Positions 35,882 to 46,236 of a stretch of 64,000 nucleotides of DNA are shown one piece after another. Both the position numbers and the translations under genes were made by a program. The stretch comes from Turnera subulata (lineage: Eukaryota > Streptophyta > Magnoliopsida > Malpighiales > Passifloraceae). The stretch lies in contig JAKUCV010001424.1 of the NCBI GenBank assembly GCA_028386065.3, positions 21,069 to 85,068 on the forward strand, in the 5' to 3' direction. The notes under the pieces were generated by a model. The model was not told where the DNA came from, searched no databases, and worked only from the letters and a program-made list of their open reading frames with translations. The number at the start of each line of letters is the position of its first letter. Position 1 is the first letter of the stretch.

Positions 35882-36506
35882 TTTTTTTTTTTTTTGAGAA
35901 AAATAAGCATTTTTCATTCATATAAACAGATCTAAAAATCTGAAATTACATAGCTGAAGATCTAATATAGCAAAAGCATAAGAAAAATCTAATAAAAGAA
36001 TTTTTCTTAACCTACTACATAAAAATACACAACGCGATTTATTTCCTTCAATAGAGGATTTACAAAGGCACACTACTCGCGACATACTTGCGAGTATCAG
36101 ATCCAGACCCAATATGGTCCGTGCAGCAACCACCATGCCAACAGGTAAATGTGAGACATACTTGTGGGGGAAAATATCCCTTTGTTGGTAAATTTCTGTA
36201 GCAGATAAAGAATCGTTCTTCAAATCGAATCTTCCTCCATGAACTTTGGCTTCCATAGTCTTATTTGAAACACCGAAAAAGGTAAGAAAACTCCAGAAGG
36301 AGAGAAACCAACTCACAAAAAGTGAGACTAAACCCACAAGAAGTGGGAATAAACCAACGAAACTAAAAACAAAAACAAAAATAAGTTAGTTGAAAGAAAT
36401 TTTGGTGGGGGTTCACCGTCGGAAGAAAGTCGGCGGCACCCCGAAATTGTAGATCTAAAGTTTTTCTCTAAGAGAATGAGAGAAAAGAGAAAACCCTAAT
36501 TCACCC
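35882..36506 (-). mobile_element. ~620-bp poly(A) retroposon, copy 1
   Basis: It lies in minus orientation: the T-run at 35882-35895 is the poly(A) tail. The TSD agatgcattatagc is at 35868-35881 and 36507-36520 (extendable by a few bases). A second copy is at 58281-58890. The sense strand begins near a gaattagggttttctctttt stretch and ends tgaatgaaaaatgcttattt before the tail. There are no tRNA-type boxes. It is non-autonomous, presumably moved by LINE machinery. Confidence 0.9.
35918..36256 (-). CDS. Conserved small ORF in retroposon copy 1
   Basis: A 112-residue frame starts MEAKVHGGRFDLKND. The same frame, start and near-identical end are open in copy 2 (58311-58646), with about 19 differences over 111 aligned residues by eye and one single-residue length difference. 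Features include a hydrophilic N-terminal half, a central PHKYVSHLPVGMVVAARTI segment, the cysteine-containing VVCLCKSSIEG, and a basic/hydrophobic C-terminus (LRKILLLDFSYAFAILDL). I recognise no domain. Conservation of the open frame between independently inserted copies hints at coding in the source element. It may equally be recent common origin without selection. Confidence 0.4.
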   Translation of the reverse strand: MEAKVHGGRFDLKNDSLSATEIYQQRDIFPHKYVSHLPVGMVVAARTILGLDLILASMSRVVCLCKSSIEGNKSRCVFLCSRLRKILLLDFSYAFAILDLQLCNFRFLDLFI

Positions 36507-36522
36507 AGATGCATTATAGCTT

Positions 36523-39500
36523 GTTGGACTCTAATGAGAAAATAAGTAAATACTTTTGTTTTGGGAAAACTGCTTTATTTGATTATTTTTATATTGGAGC
36601 AGCGGACTTAATCTTATATTTAATTTTACCAATAATCATTGTACTATAAATATATCATGTAAGTATATCGACTAAACTTAAGTGTCCATTTCAACTTTCT
36701 AAATTATAGATTTTAAATCAAGAAAATAAATAAATCCCAAGAGGAGTAGAGAAAACCTTAGATATATTTTATACAAATAAAAATCCTAATTACAGCAAGA
36801 TAAAAGTTCCCCCGGTTTCACTTAGATGTTGGGACTGACGACTTGTAGCGCGCACCGGCCGTTCAGTTAGGCTCGCAAATTGGGGCGTCATAACACATTG
36901 AGAAACTGTAAAGTGTGAAAAGAAATTGTGTAGACTTCGGTCCTTCGAATCGCAAGAAGAAAAGAAAAAGATGCCTTTAGAAAGTAAGAAAAATAATGGA
37001 CAAGACAGACATTGGGACCGAAGTAATATTTGGATAGATATAGAAACAAATAAATCAAATCATCATGAAAGGTAAAATCTCATCATACTTCCTTTCTGGC
37101 AAACTGGTGGTTTATAGCGAGTTATTTGCTTTTGGGATGTTGTACAAGCAGAACTCTTTCCTCTGTCCATAAGAACGGGATTCAGCGATTCAGCCATGCA
37201 AGTTAAACTAAAAGTGAAAACAAATGTAAAAAATTCCAAAGAAGAAAAAGAACGGGTGAGTGATCTTAAAAAGTCTAATGATGTTTAAATTTACTGGCCT
37301 ACAAGGGAAAAAGGTCAATCACTTATTACAGTACTCGATAGTTGCTAGAAGGAACCAACGAGAATACAGCAGCTCGATCCTGTGGGAGCACTTGTTAAGA
37401 ATATTTGGAACAGAAACGAACTAACAACTTCAGTACAAACCAGAAGCAATGGAAAGTTGGATTCCACTAAGAAGATGGGCTATTATTTTTCATTATTTTC
37501 TTTTGTGTCATAAATAGGGTATGCAGTTGCATAAATTGAATAATATTGGCTTGGATAGCCACTGGAGACTGGAACTAGTGGAATACGTTTTCTAGCCTAG
37601 GGTAACCCACCTCATCTCTGTTATAGATCCTCTTGCCATGAGTACACGTTGCAGCATGAACAAGGAAAAGAATCAAAATTACATAAGTACGTGTGGGATA
37701 CAGAGACCACATTGTCATACAGTAATACTTTTCAATTTCAACGCCTCAAAGTAATGGAAAAAATAATCAAGAACCTTCCTTTTTCTCGTAACTGCTATGA
37801 CTTTTTTAGTTCTTAATTTTAGTATGTAACTACACTAGACTTTTTTAGTATGTTTATTCTTAATTTTTTCCCTGGTCCTGTTTTGGGAAGCGTGTTGGTG
37901 GATGAGAGAATTACTACTTACTTCTCTATTAGTGTTACTGGCAATCGACAGAATCAGTAATTGCTTATTTCTACAATATATACCGGTCCATATATAGTTT
38001 TTTGCCTTTTGATCCTCTTTCTTTCCTAATTAACTATATCCTTTGTGATTCAACCAAAAAACTTGCAGGTATCCTTTGTGATATTGATCTTACGCAAGGG
38101 TAGCTAGGAGCAGGAAGCTTGAATGTTTTGTGGAATTTAGTGTGTAATTAAGCAATAGCCTTATCTTTAAATATTTTTGATAACGACATTATGTAAGACA
38201 AGACTCAAAGCCTCAACAAAAATATTGTTTGCCAATTGCATAAAGAGGTTCAATTTCTACCCCAAGCCAACCTGGTTGATGTGGACATGGTCCCAGAATG
38301 AGTTAAGAAAATAGAATCCAGTAGCTTTCCCAAGCAATTAAATTGGCTTTCATGGAAATGGAGTAGTGGGATGGAGATGCAGACAGGGGGACCTCGAGGT
38401 CAATTTTAGCAGTGGTTTCTTGCGGAAGCAAGTTCCTTGTGCAGTGATTTCTTGGATGAGAGTGCAATGAAGGGAAGCTGGCCCTGCTTGGGCTATTTTC
38501 TTTTTATATATGTTTGTTTGAATATTACATATGATTCGTAGATGTGCTGTTTCTTTTTCTCTATAAAAAAAAAAAGACAACATCCTACGTTCTCATGGTT
38601 TCTTCATGGACTATAAACAGTACATGTTATAATAGTGCTGGATACTGTTACTGTTAATCCTTTGTAACGAGGAACCATATATATTGAACTATATTATGGT
38701 CTTTGTCAAAATCAATAAATAGGTAGGTGTTACATATTATGGACGTCATGTCGCTTACTGTTGTGAAGGACCACCCCAAGAAAAAACTATGATTTTTTTT
38801 TTTTTCAAGACATAGCATTCCAACTGTGATTGGAGGTTTGACAAATTATACCGAAAATTGTGTTATTAGCGCTTGAGGATGTCAATATTTTATGTGCAAT
38901 CAATTTTAAGAAGTGCCGGAAAAAAAAAATCAATTTAAGAAGTGGAGACTTAATTACGGAAAATTTTAGAAAAGAGATTGTCAAATCACAAGGTCAAATT
39001 CCTGCCATGAAGGTGAGTTACGAAAATATGCTTTACTGGCAAGTTTTGATGAGTCAAATTAAGTCAACCAAGTATGTAACTACTTACTAGCATACTTGCA
39101 ACAGTGATTTGGAAAGGAAAATTAGTTATTTGAACCAAACACCAATTGTTTATTTATTCCCTTTTGCCTTATTTAGCGATCTAATATAAGTAGCATTGCT
39201 TGGGATCTTATTTAAGACATCTAGATCCTTCACGTTGCCTTTGGCTGAGGTGGTAGGAGTCGCGTCTTCGGCCAAGACACTTCGCCACAGCTTCAGGCTG
39301 TTGCTAAGGACCATTGACTCATTGATTTGACTAGTAAAGATGAGTAAATGACTGAATAATTAGTGAGTTCTTGATAATATCCCTTTTTAAGTGATTCCAT
39401 TGACGCGGATTTCATAGATTGTTGTTGAAGATTTCTGGGCCACCCCAATAATCAGCCCTCACCTTGAATTTCTTTAACTTCGCTTTTGCTATTCATTTGT

Positions 39501-39525
39501 TTTTCTTTCTCCTAGGTAATAAATA
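36523..39525. other. Intergenic, no feature recognised
   Basis: AT-rich sequence without recognisable coding exons. A 16-bp near-repeat (atcaatttaagaagtg) flanks an A-run at about 38897-38944. Short frames (38350-38583, 38860-39090) show no family resemblance. Confidence 0.4.
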
Positions 39526-39759
39526 TCTATTATAATATATAAAAGCAAAGCGCTCACTCAATGAGCTTTACAATTTCGACACCTAAGACTCTGAGATTGT
39601 GATATTTGGCACAATATCTAATTGTAATTGACATGTGGCAAAAATAATTTAAAAGAAATTAAAAATGGGTGAGATAAGACAAAATACAATAAAGTTGTAT
39701 TAATAATCATACTCCACTAATGGAATTAAAGTTTTACTATTGTTAATTAGAATTTTCAT

Positions 39760-40402
39760 GTGGTAATTCCTGCATCGGTATTTAATGATTTCCAAATCAG
39801 AGTTATATAGGGATGAGAGAGCAACGTAAAAACAATCATCATAGGTAACTCCCAAATTTAATGGTTTTTAAATCAAGTTTTAAATATGGCAATTAATACT
39901 ATATTAACAGTATGTTTTAAAAAAATGATAATTAGGAAAAGCATCTGTCTAATAATACTAAATTTGAACCCAATACCAAATCAGCCCACCATTTTCATTG
40001 GTAAGTGGTTATTATTGCAAAATTTTTTAAAAGGATAACTATAAATAAATAAAATGAGGATATATTTTACCAGATCATGTTTTCCAACGATAAATAATAC
40101 AGGAGATAATAACTGAAGAAAAAAATAGGTAGCTCTTGAATTGGTATTTAATGATTTCCCCAAATCAGAGCAATTTATTGATATAGGAATGAGAGAGTGA
40201 CATAAAAACAATCATCATAGTAACTCCTCTATTTAATGATATTTCAAATCAGTTTTTTTTTTTAATATGGCAACTAATGATATATTAATAGCATGCTTTA
40301 AAAACACATAATTAGGAAAAGTATTTGCCTATAAATACTCAATCTGAACACAATACCAAACCAGCCCACCATTTCCTACAATCATGCATCGTAAGTGGCT
40401 AT
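39760..40402. repeat. Diverged tandem duplication within the Helitron
   Basis: The block at about 39770-40010 (ggtatttaatgatttccaaa ... accaaatcagcccaccattt) is repeated at about 40141-40372. The two halves differ by many substitutions and indels. The second half keeps a TATA-box-like tataaat at 40330; the first has taataat there. Confidence 0.8.
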
Positions 40403-40440
40403 TAGTTGCTTCTGGATTTTTTTCAATCTTCTCAAAAAAA
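40384..40440 (+). CDS. Possible first exon of a captured small gene
   Basis: TATA-like tataaat (40330-40336) is followed 48 nt later by ATG at 40384. The frame reads MHRKWLLVASGFFSIFSKK, a basic then hydrophobic signal-peptide-like start. It runs into a strong donor G|GTAAGA (exon 1 through 40441). Candidate acceptors near 40638-40641 lead quickly to a stop, so the downstream part is lost or unrecognised. Helitrons often carry such fragments. This is inference from a single short exon. Confidence 0.3.
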
Positions 40441-40441
40441 G

Positions 40442-42540
40442 GTAAGAAAATATTTATTATCTAGCATTATTTTTAATTTTGTTCCATATTTTTCTACATA
40501 TTTAATTCAGTTACATATTTTACATGTAAATTTTTATTCTATATCTAGCATTATTTTTAATTTTTTTCATATTTTAATCACATCAAATTTAACTGTAAAA
40601 GGAGAACACGTATAAAACTTACCTTATATTGTTTTTTAGCAGGACTCATATATCAATAGAAGAAAACAATTGTATTCACAAATTTTCTTTTCCTAAATAT
40701 ATAGAAAGCAAAGACAACTACCAATCTCAAGTAAGAATTCCCCAAGGTAAAAATTTCCAATTCTAATATATGCATGACTTTCTCTTATATAGATATTTAC
40801 ATGTAGGATTAATGAGAGGATGTATGATTTTTGAAGATCAAGCTAGATGCCTTTCTTTTTTTGTAGCATGGCAGTGAAGACGAGTTTCCATCTATTTCTA
40901 CAGTATGAGGCGATGAGAAAAGAATATTAAATAGTATGGGGAGCTCCACCATCTTTGAAGGCTTGGCTCGAACAATGGCTTAGAGGATCCGAATTTTCAT
41001 ACCCGTTCATATGGATGGTTGTTAATTGGCCTTGGTATTATATATGGCTTCAGACGAATAAAGTGGTATTCAACAATGAAACTATATTGAGGTGGAAGAG
41101 AGTCATTAGAAAGTTTGAGTGGAAGTTTTCTTTTTCTCAATTTTTTTTATTGTATTGCACTGTGGTATGTCAAGTGTATTATGAGCCATAATTGTCATTG
41201 GCTTAATTATTCTCCGTAAATTTCTTTCTTGGCTTTGATCAACAGAATTTGGAATGGAATAAAAGATGTAGTTTTATTTCAGCTTTCCTCAATAATACAT
41301 GTTGCTTCCCATATTTTCTTTGTCAAGACTCATGAAGGTTCATTGTACAAGCTAAACAAAACTCAGAACTTTAAAAACTCAAATTCAGTGTTTGACACAA
41401 GGCAACTTAGATTGAAATCATGCTGAATGGAATCACATTCTTTAAAAGATGAAGGAATCCGGTGGTCATGTTTGAAATCATGTCTTATATATAAATATTA
41501 AAATACAATTATATCATAATTAATATCCTATAATTCTAAGTTTTGGGTAAGTAGAGCAAGTCTCATTTTTGGACAGTGTTTTTGATAACTACATGCTAAA
41601 TTTTTTGAATCAAAACAGTAATTTTTTGTATAGGTAGAAAAATATTCTTAGTTATTCTTATGTTTTATAAAAGGTCAATGAATTACCTTGAGTTACATTG
41701 CAACGAGGATTTTGAAATAGGAAAAAAATTGTAAGTAAATAAATGTAGAAACAGAAGAGATGTAGAATTACTATAAAATTTAGAAAAATATCATATCTTA
41801 TAAAAAATGAACAAGTAAATATTGAAACAAATAAAAAATATGTATAAAATATATATAATTAATAAAAAATTTTAAAAAATCAGTAAAATACTTAACATTA
41901 TACGATAATTTTTAAATACTAAAAAATAATATTTCACTATAAAAAAGGAAAAAATATATATATAATGAAAAAAATGAAGAGAAGAGACATAAAATGAATT
42001 TTAGAAAAAAAAATATCACATGAAAAATGAAGAAAAATTTTTACTACTTTCAAATACACAAAATTCAAAAAATTGAATTTGGATAAGAAAACAATCTAAT
42101 ATGATTTTTTTACCTAAAAAATAATACTTTAATTTAATTATTTAAAATAAATATAATAAATTAACATAATTTTTAAAAATTATAATTCCATATAAAAAAT
42201 TTATTAATAAAGATTATTTAAAAAAGTAATTTAAAAAATTTTAAAATAATTATAAAGGGAGTAGAACATTTTAGAAAGTGATTATAGAAAAATTTATTAA
42301 AATATTTGCAAATGAAAAATGGTGCTAAGAAATTTGAAAAATAAATACCATTATATAATGACACCCTAAAATAGGAAAAAAATATTTTCAATTTCTTTAA
42401 AATTTTATAAATTTAACAATAAGGAGGAAAAAAGAGATATAAAATCATATGGATTTGAGAAACTTAATATCTCATTAAAAAAATTAAAAATTATGTTATC
42501 ACTCCTTAACACAAAAATAAAAAGTATATTAATTTTGGAA
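40442..42540. other. Very AT-rich Helitron interior
   Basis: Mostly poly-A/T-rich sequence with no coding signal, especially 41460-42540. A frame at 40955-41191 (starting MKAWLEQWLRGSEF) is moderately gene-like but unrecognised. Confidence 0.4.
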
Positions 42541-42685
42541 AATAAAAATAAAAAATTTGACGAAGAATCTGGAGGAGTAGAGTTCGCCGACGAAGACCAG
42601 ACGGGGTATTCTGCCGAGCTCGTTCGGTAGTTCATCTGGACGCTCATTGATCATGCTGTAGGCCAGCCGGTTTCTTCTGCCTAGG

Positions 42686-43755
42686 TTTCCCGAGGAGCCG
42701 GCGTCAGACCGGTCATTGTTTTCCAGAGTTGAGTAATCGGCCAAGGTGAGGATGGATTTCCTTCAATATGTGCCTGTATTACTCGGTTATTTTATTTTGT
42801 GGATTATTGCATTGTTGAGTATTGTGTTTGTTGTGGTTGTCTCGGGATGTTTATCCCATTGTCATGTTGGTTTTTGGGATGTTTATCCCCGTGTTGATTT
42901 TCTGTGTCTTTTGGATTAAGTATAAAGGATCAAATAATAAATTGTGACAAGGATGTCGATCCTTGGTTTGGTTCGGGATGTCTATCCCGGTATTTTGGTT
43001 AGGGATGTCGATCCCTATGATTTGATTTTAATGACAGTAATATAATTGTCACGTGGTAAGTAGAGGTACGACCGGATGGTTTGAGACTGTTTTGTGGTGG
43101 CCATGATTTGGGATACTTGTGATGGGCATGTTGATGCCGGTTTGATTGGGATGTTGATCCCTGAGTTTGATATTGGGATGTTGATCCCGGGTTCTTTTTG
43201 ATCTGGCACCAGGAACAGGTTGATAACCTGGTACGACCTTAGCTTATCCGTGACGGGGCCCGGAAAAGATAAAATTGGAAAATTGAATTTTATTTGAGTC
43301 TTTTGGTCTTGGACCGATTTTGGGTCTTGTCTCTTGGTTTTTGCTGGTTTTAGACCTTGAGTAATTATTATGTGCATATTGATTGTCTTTCCTTCGTCGG
43401 TGAGCACTTCGGACTCACCCCTCACCTGCGAGCTTTCATCCCGTAGGATGAGTTATTTGTTGTACAGGTTTGGTGCATTCCAGACAGGCTGCGGCGTTAT
43501 CCCTTGGACAGGGCTCGGATCCATAGTTTGCTTCTGTGTCGCATAAAGTGTTTGAGAGTTATTAAGTCTTCCGTTGTGCATTTTATTGATGTTATTGGGC
43601 CATTGGGCCGGTTTTGTTATTTATGATGTTTCCTATTTAGGGCTGTTGGGCCCGAGTTTCTATTGTACACACTGTATGCTGGGTTTTGTTGGGTTGGGTT
43701 GTCACAGTTCCGGCACGTGTTTACTGTGTACGGTAAATACGGGTCGGGCGTTTCA
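42686..43755 (+). mobile_element. LTR C, 3' portion only
   Basis: From tttcccgaggagccgg onward it parallels LTR E (48047-49053) and ends GGGTCGGGCGTTTCA at 43755. Homology is not evident to the left, where a GC-richer block (42541-42685) adjoins. It contains the donor AAG|GTGAGG (42746) and acceptor TACAG|GTTTGG (43467), eight compensated hairpins, and the conserved GTGAGCACTTCGGACTCAC stem-loop near 43400. Confidence 0.85.
42844..43188. other. Array of eight short hairpins in LTR C
   Basis: Stems and loops: GGGAT-GTTT-ATCCC (42844 and 42876), AAGGAT-GTCG-ATCCTT (42949), CGGGAT-GTCT-ATCCCG (42974), TAGGGAT-GTCG-ATCCCTA (43000), GGCAT-GTTG-ATGCC (43125) and GGGAT-GTTG-ATCCC (43148 and 43175). 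Every stem pairs perfectly although sequences differ. All loops fit GTYK. Confidence 0.85.
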
Positions 43756-44379
43756 GTTTTTCAGCTCTTTTCCATCTCACGGTTTTCTAATGCCCTGGCT
43801 ACCTTGCCCTTTTTTTTTATGGTTTTTCTATATTTTCCTGCATCTTTTATCACATGCATCCGTGATCGTTGAGGCTAGACTGATGGGGCCATACCTCGAG
43901 TGGAGTGCAAGTGCGACAAGCTTACACCTGTTCGGACATCATGGAGGGATACGAGACTCGACAGACGTTTTTGGCTCATGCGGAATTTTTGAACAAGTGG
44001 GTAACGTTTCTTTCGAGGACACAGGACGTGCTCGTGATCATCACCTTGCGAGTTAACGGATATCTTTTTCACGAGGAAAACCGACGTCACCATTAGTTGC
44101 GCGTGTCACGTTTCTCGGGATCGAGAATGTTTACGACCGATCTAGAGCGCCGAACATGAAACCATGTTTTGTTTTAACTTCTTTATGTTTTGTTTTGTTA
44201 AGCGAATTTTGTTTTTAATTTCTTTATGTTTGATGTATATTCTTATTATCGATTTTTGTTCTGCTTTGAGATGTTTTGTTTTTATGTTTAAACACGAGAC
44301 TTCGTAACATAAGAGTTTTGATTTTAAAAGAAACTTATTTTATTTATTCATAACAGTTTTACAACGGAGAAGAAGTACT

Positions 44380-44778
44380 CTATTGAGTTACATGCTTCTC
44401 TAAGTCTTTTACAAGATTTTGAATGTTTTTGACGTGGGGAAAGAGTTCCGCGCACGCCAGTTCTATCTGCATCACCGCCGAGCTGACCTTCCTCAGTGAG
44501 GCATCCAGCAGCGTCAGCGTCTCCTGCGGAGTGTTGCTTTCAGCAGTTGCCTTGCCCTTCCTATCATCAGCATCCTTACGACCAGATGGCTCCTCCTTGC
44601 CGACAGGTTTCTTCCGCCGTCTTCGAGAGACCACCATATGTTCTTTGAGACTGATGATGTTCTTCTTGAACCGCTTCTTGGGAGGTTCTTCATCAGAGCT
44701 TGTCGGAAAGGCAGTACCACTGATGTAGCTGTTATCCTTGGAGTCTGAGGTAGTTCGAGATCGGATTGGAGAGTCCAT
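44380..44778 (-). CDS. Antisense accessory ORF, basic nuclear-type protein
   Basis: A 132-codon frame on the strand opposite to the LTRs. Upstream on its strand are a TATA box (CTATAAAAACC, 44823-44813) and a Kozak-like GCCATGG start at 44778. Downstream AATAAATAAAATAA lies at about 44348-44336, roughly 35 nt past the stop. The product is hydrophilic and Ser/Thr-rich at the N-terminus. It has two basic clusters that look like nuclear localisation signals (PPKKRFKK near residues 32-39 and SRRRRKKPVG near 51-60), and a helical C-terminal segment (LTLLDASLRKVSSAVMQIEL, then VKNIQNLVKDLEKHV). No known domain is recognised. Antisense accessory ORFs between pol and the 3' LTR are known in some plant Ty3/gypsy lineages (Tat/Ogre/Retand), but their functions are unknown. 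The position just before the polypurine tract fits that pattern. Confidence 0.65.
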   Translation of the reverse strand: MDSPIRSRTTSDSKDNSYISGTAFPTSSDEEPPKKRFKKNIISLKEHMVVSRRRRKKPVGKEEPSGRKDADDRKGKATAESNTPQETLTLLDASLRKVSSAVMQIELACAELFPHVKNIQNLVKDLEKHVTQ

Positions 44779-44812
44779 GGCTGTGTGTGAGTTTGCCAGT
44801 CATGAGGTTCGG

Positions 44813-44823
44813 TTTTTATAGAG
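44813..44823 (-). promoter_or_regulatory. TATA box of the antisense ORF
   Basis: CTATAAAAACC read on the minus strand ends about 34 nt before the ATG. This would place the cap site only about 5-15 nt upstream of the start codon. Confidence 0.55.
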
Positions 44824-44946
44824 GACGAGATGTCGCTTAAGGGTATAAGCAGTATCTCGCGTTGAGTTTGGACACCTGGCAGAGTGTGCCAGAAGCTTAT
44901 CGTGGTAGGACCTACGGATAAGACGGAATTTCGAGGACGAAATTCT

Positions 44947-44963
44947 TTTTAAGGTGGGTAGAC
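44947..44963 (+). other. Polypurine tract before LTR D
   Basis: ttttaaggtgggtagac abuts TGTAACAGCCCGGG. This is the plus-strand primer site expected immediately 5' of a 3' LTR. Confidence 0.7.
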
Positions 44964-46236
44964 TGTAACAGCCCGGGTAAAAATTTGGATTTTTACTGGG
45001 ACTATAAAAGTCTTTTTACAGTGATTTACCGAATGAATTAATCTTGGGTAATTAATTCAAGGTAAATCGGGCGTCGTTTTTCAAAACCAAGGCTTTTCCC
45101 GCGCTCGAGATTTTTCCGTGGATTTTTCGGGCCTAAGTCGGTATTTTTCGGGTCCCGGAATCCTCAGAAAGAACACACCGAAAAATAACAAAGGGGGTAT
45201 CACAGTTATTTTCTGGTCCGGACGGGACACGACTGCATGATTGAGTCACGCAGCTGCCTCCCACTATGAACCTGTGTTGCCCGTGCTTTGTTTTTCTCGT
45301 GTGTCACCCGTGACTTTTGCCTGCCTGATTAACCATATTCTCCTGCCTCTCCATGCACACATCAGTCCATCTCTTCCTCTTTGCAAAACACAAACAAACA
45401 ACCCATACCGACAACCACCACCCGAGACCACCCTCCTCCCTTCTTTTTTTTCTTTTCTCCTCCTACCGCCACCTTGAGCAACCGACCGAGCCACCACCTG
45501 CTGCCGACCTCCACACCACCTCCTCTTTTCCTCCCTTCCTTCTCCTCCTTGCTGCCAACCACCTTCTTCCCATCTCTTCTCCTCTTCCCCTCTCTGTCCA
45601 CGCCTCACCGCCGCACCTTCTCCTCCTTGTTCTTCTCCCCTCACTGCTGCACCTTCTCCCTCCTATCTTCTTCCTTGCCACCACCGTGCCCAGGAGCCCC
45701 TAAGTACCGCCACGTCGCCCTTTCCTCCACCACCGACGTAGCCAGACGCTGCGCCACGGACGAGAGGAGCCCGTCGCCACCAAGGCAAAGGTCGTGCCCC
45801 CCAAAAGCAGAGATCGTCGCCTTCCTCCTCTGCCCCCTAATTCCATAACCCTGCTCCTCCTTTCCCTCTCCTTTGCTGCTGATCGAAGCCACTGGTGCCG
45901 ATCTATGATTCACCGTCGCTCTGCCCCTCAATTTCCCCCAAGTCCATTCCTCTCCTCCTTCCTCACGCCGTCGCCCCTTCATGGTACCGCCGCCGGCCAC
46001 GAACAGGAGCCCACCACCGATGCCTCCTCGTCTACACATGACGTCGCCCCGCCTCTTTCCGTTGCATCGTCCGCCGTCAAGCCTGCAGAGGTGGGCTGAG
46101 TTGTTGGTTGAAGAGGACCCGGTTAGGATAGGTCACGGGTCGGGTTGACCCGCGAGCTGGCTTGAGGGTTGGTTTGGGTTTTGGAGTTGGGTTTGAGCGG
46201 ATGGGTTGATGGTTTGGTTTGGGCTTGCTGCGTGGG

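Larger units (their letters stand above)
43756..44963 (+). mobile_element. Internal segment of an LTR retrotransposon
   Basis: The segment between LTR C and LTR D ends with GAGGACGAAATTC followed by tttttaaggtgggtagac (polypurine tract), directly before TGTAAC of LTR D. That motif order is characteristic of the 3' end of Ty3/gypsy chromoviruses of the Tekay/Del type. No gag, protease, RT or integrase domain remains in 1.2 kb, and no primer-binding site follows LTR C. It holds the antisense ORF at 44380-44778. Confidence 0.7.

Noticed and set aside
43574..44056. 160-codon plus-strand frame across the end of LTR C
   Set aside because: It crosses the LTR boundary at 43755 and shows no gag or other domain.
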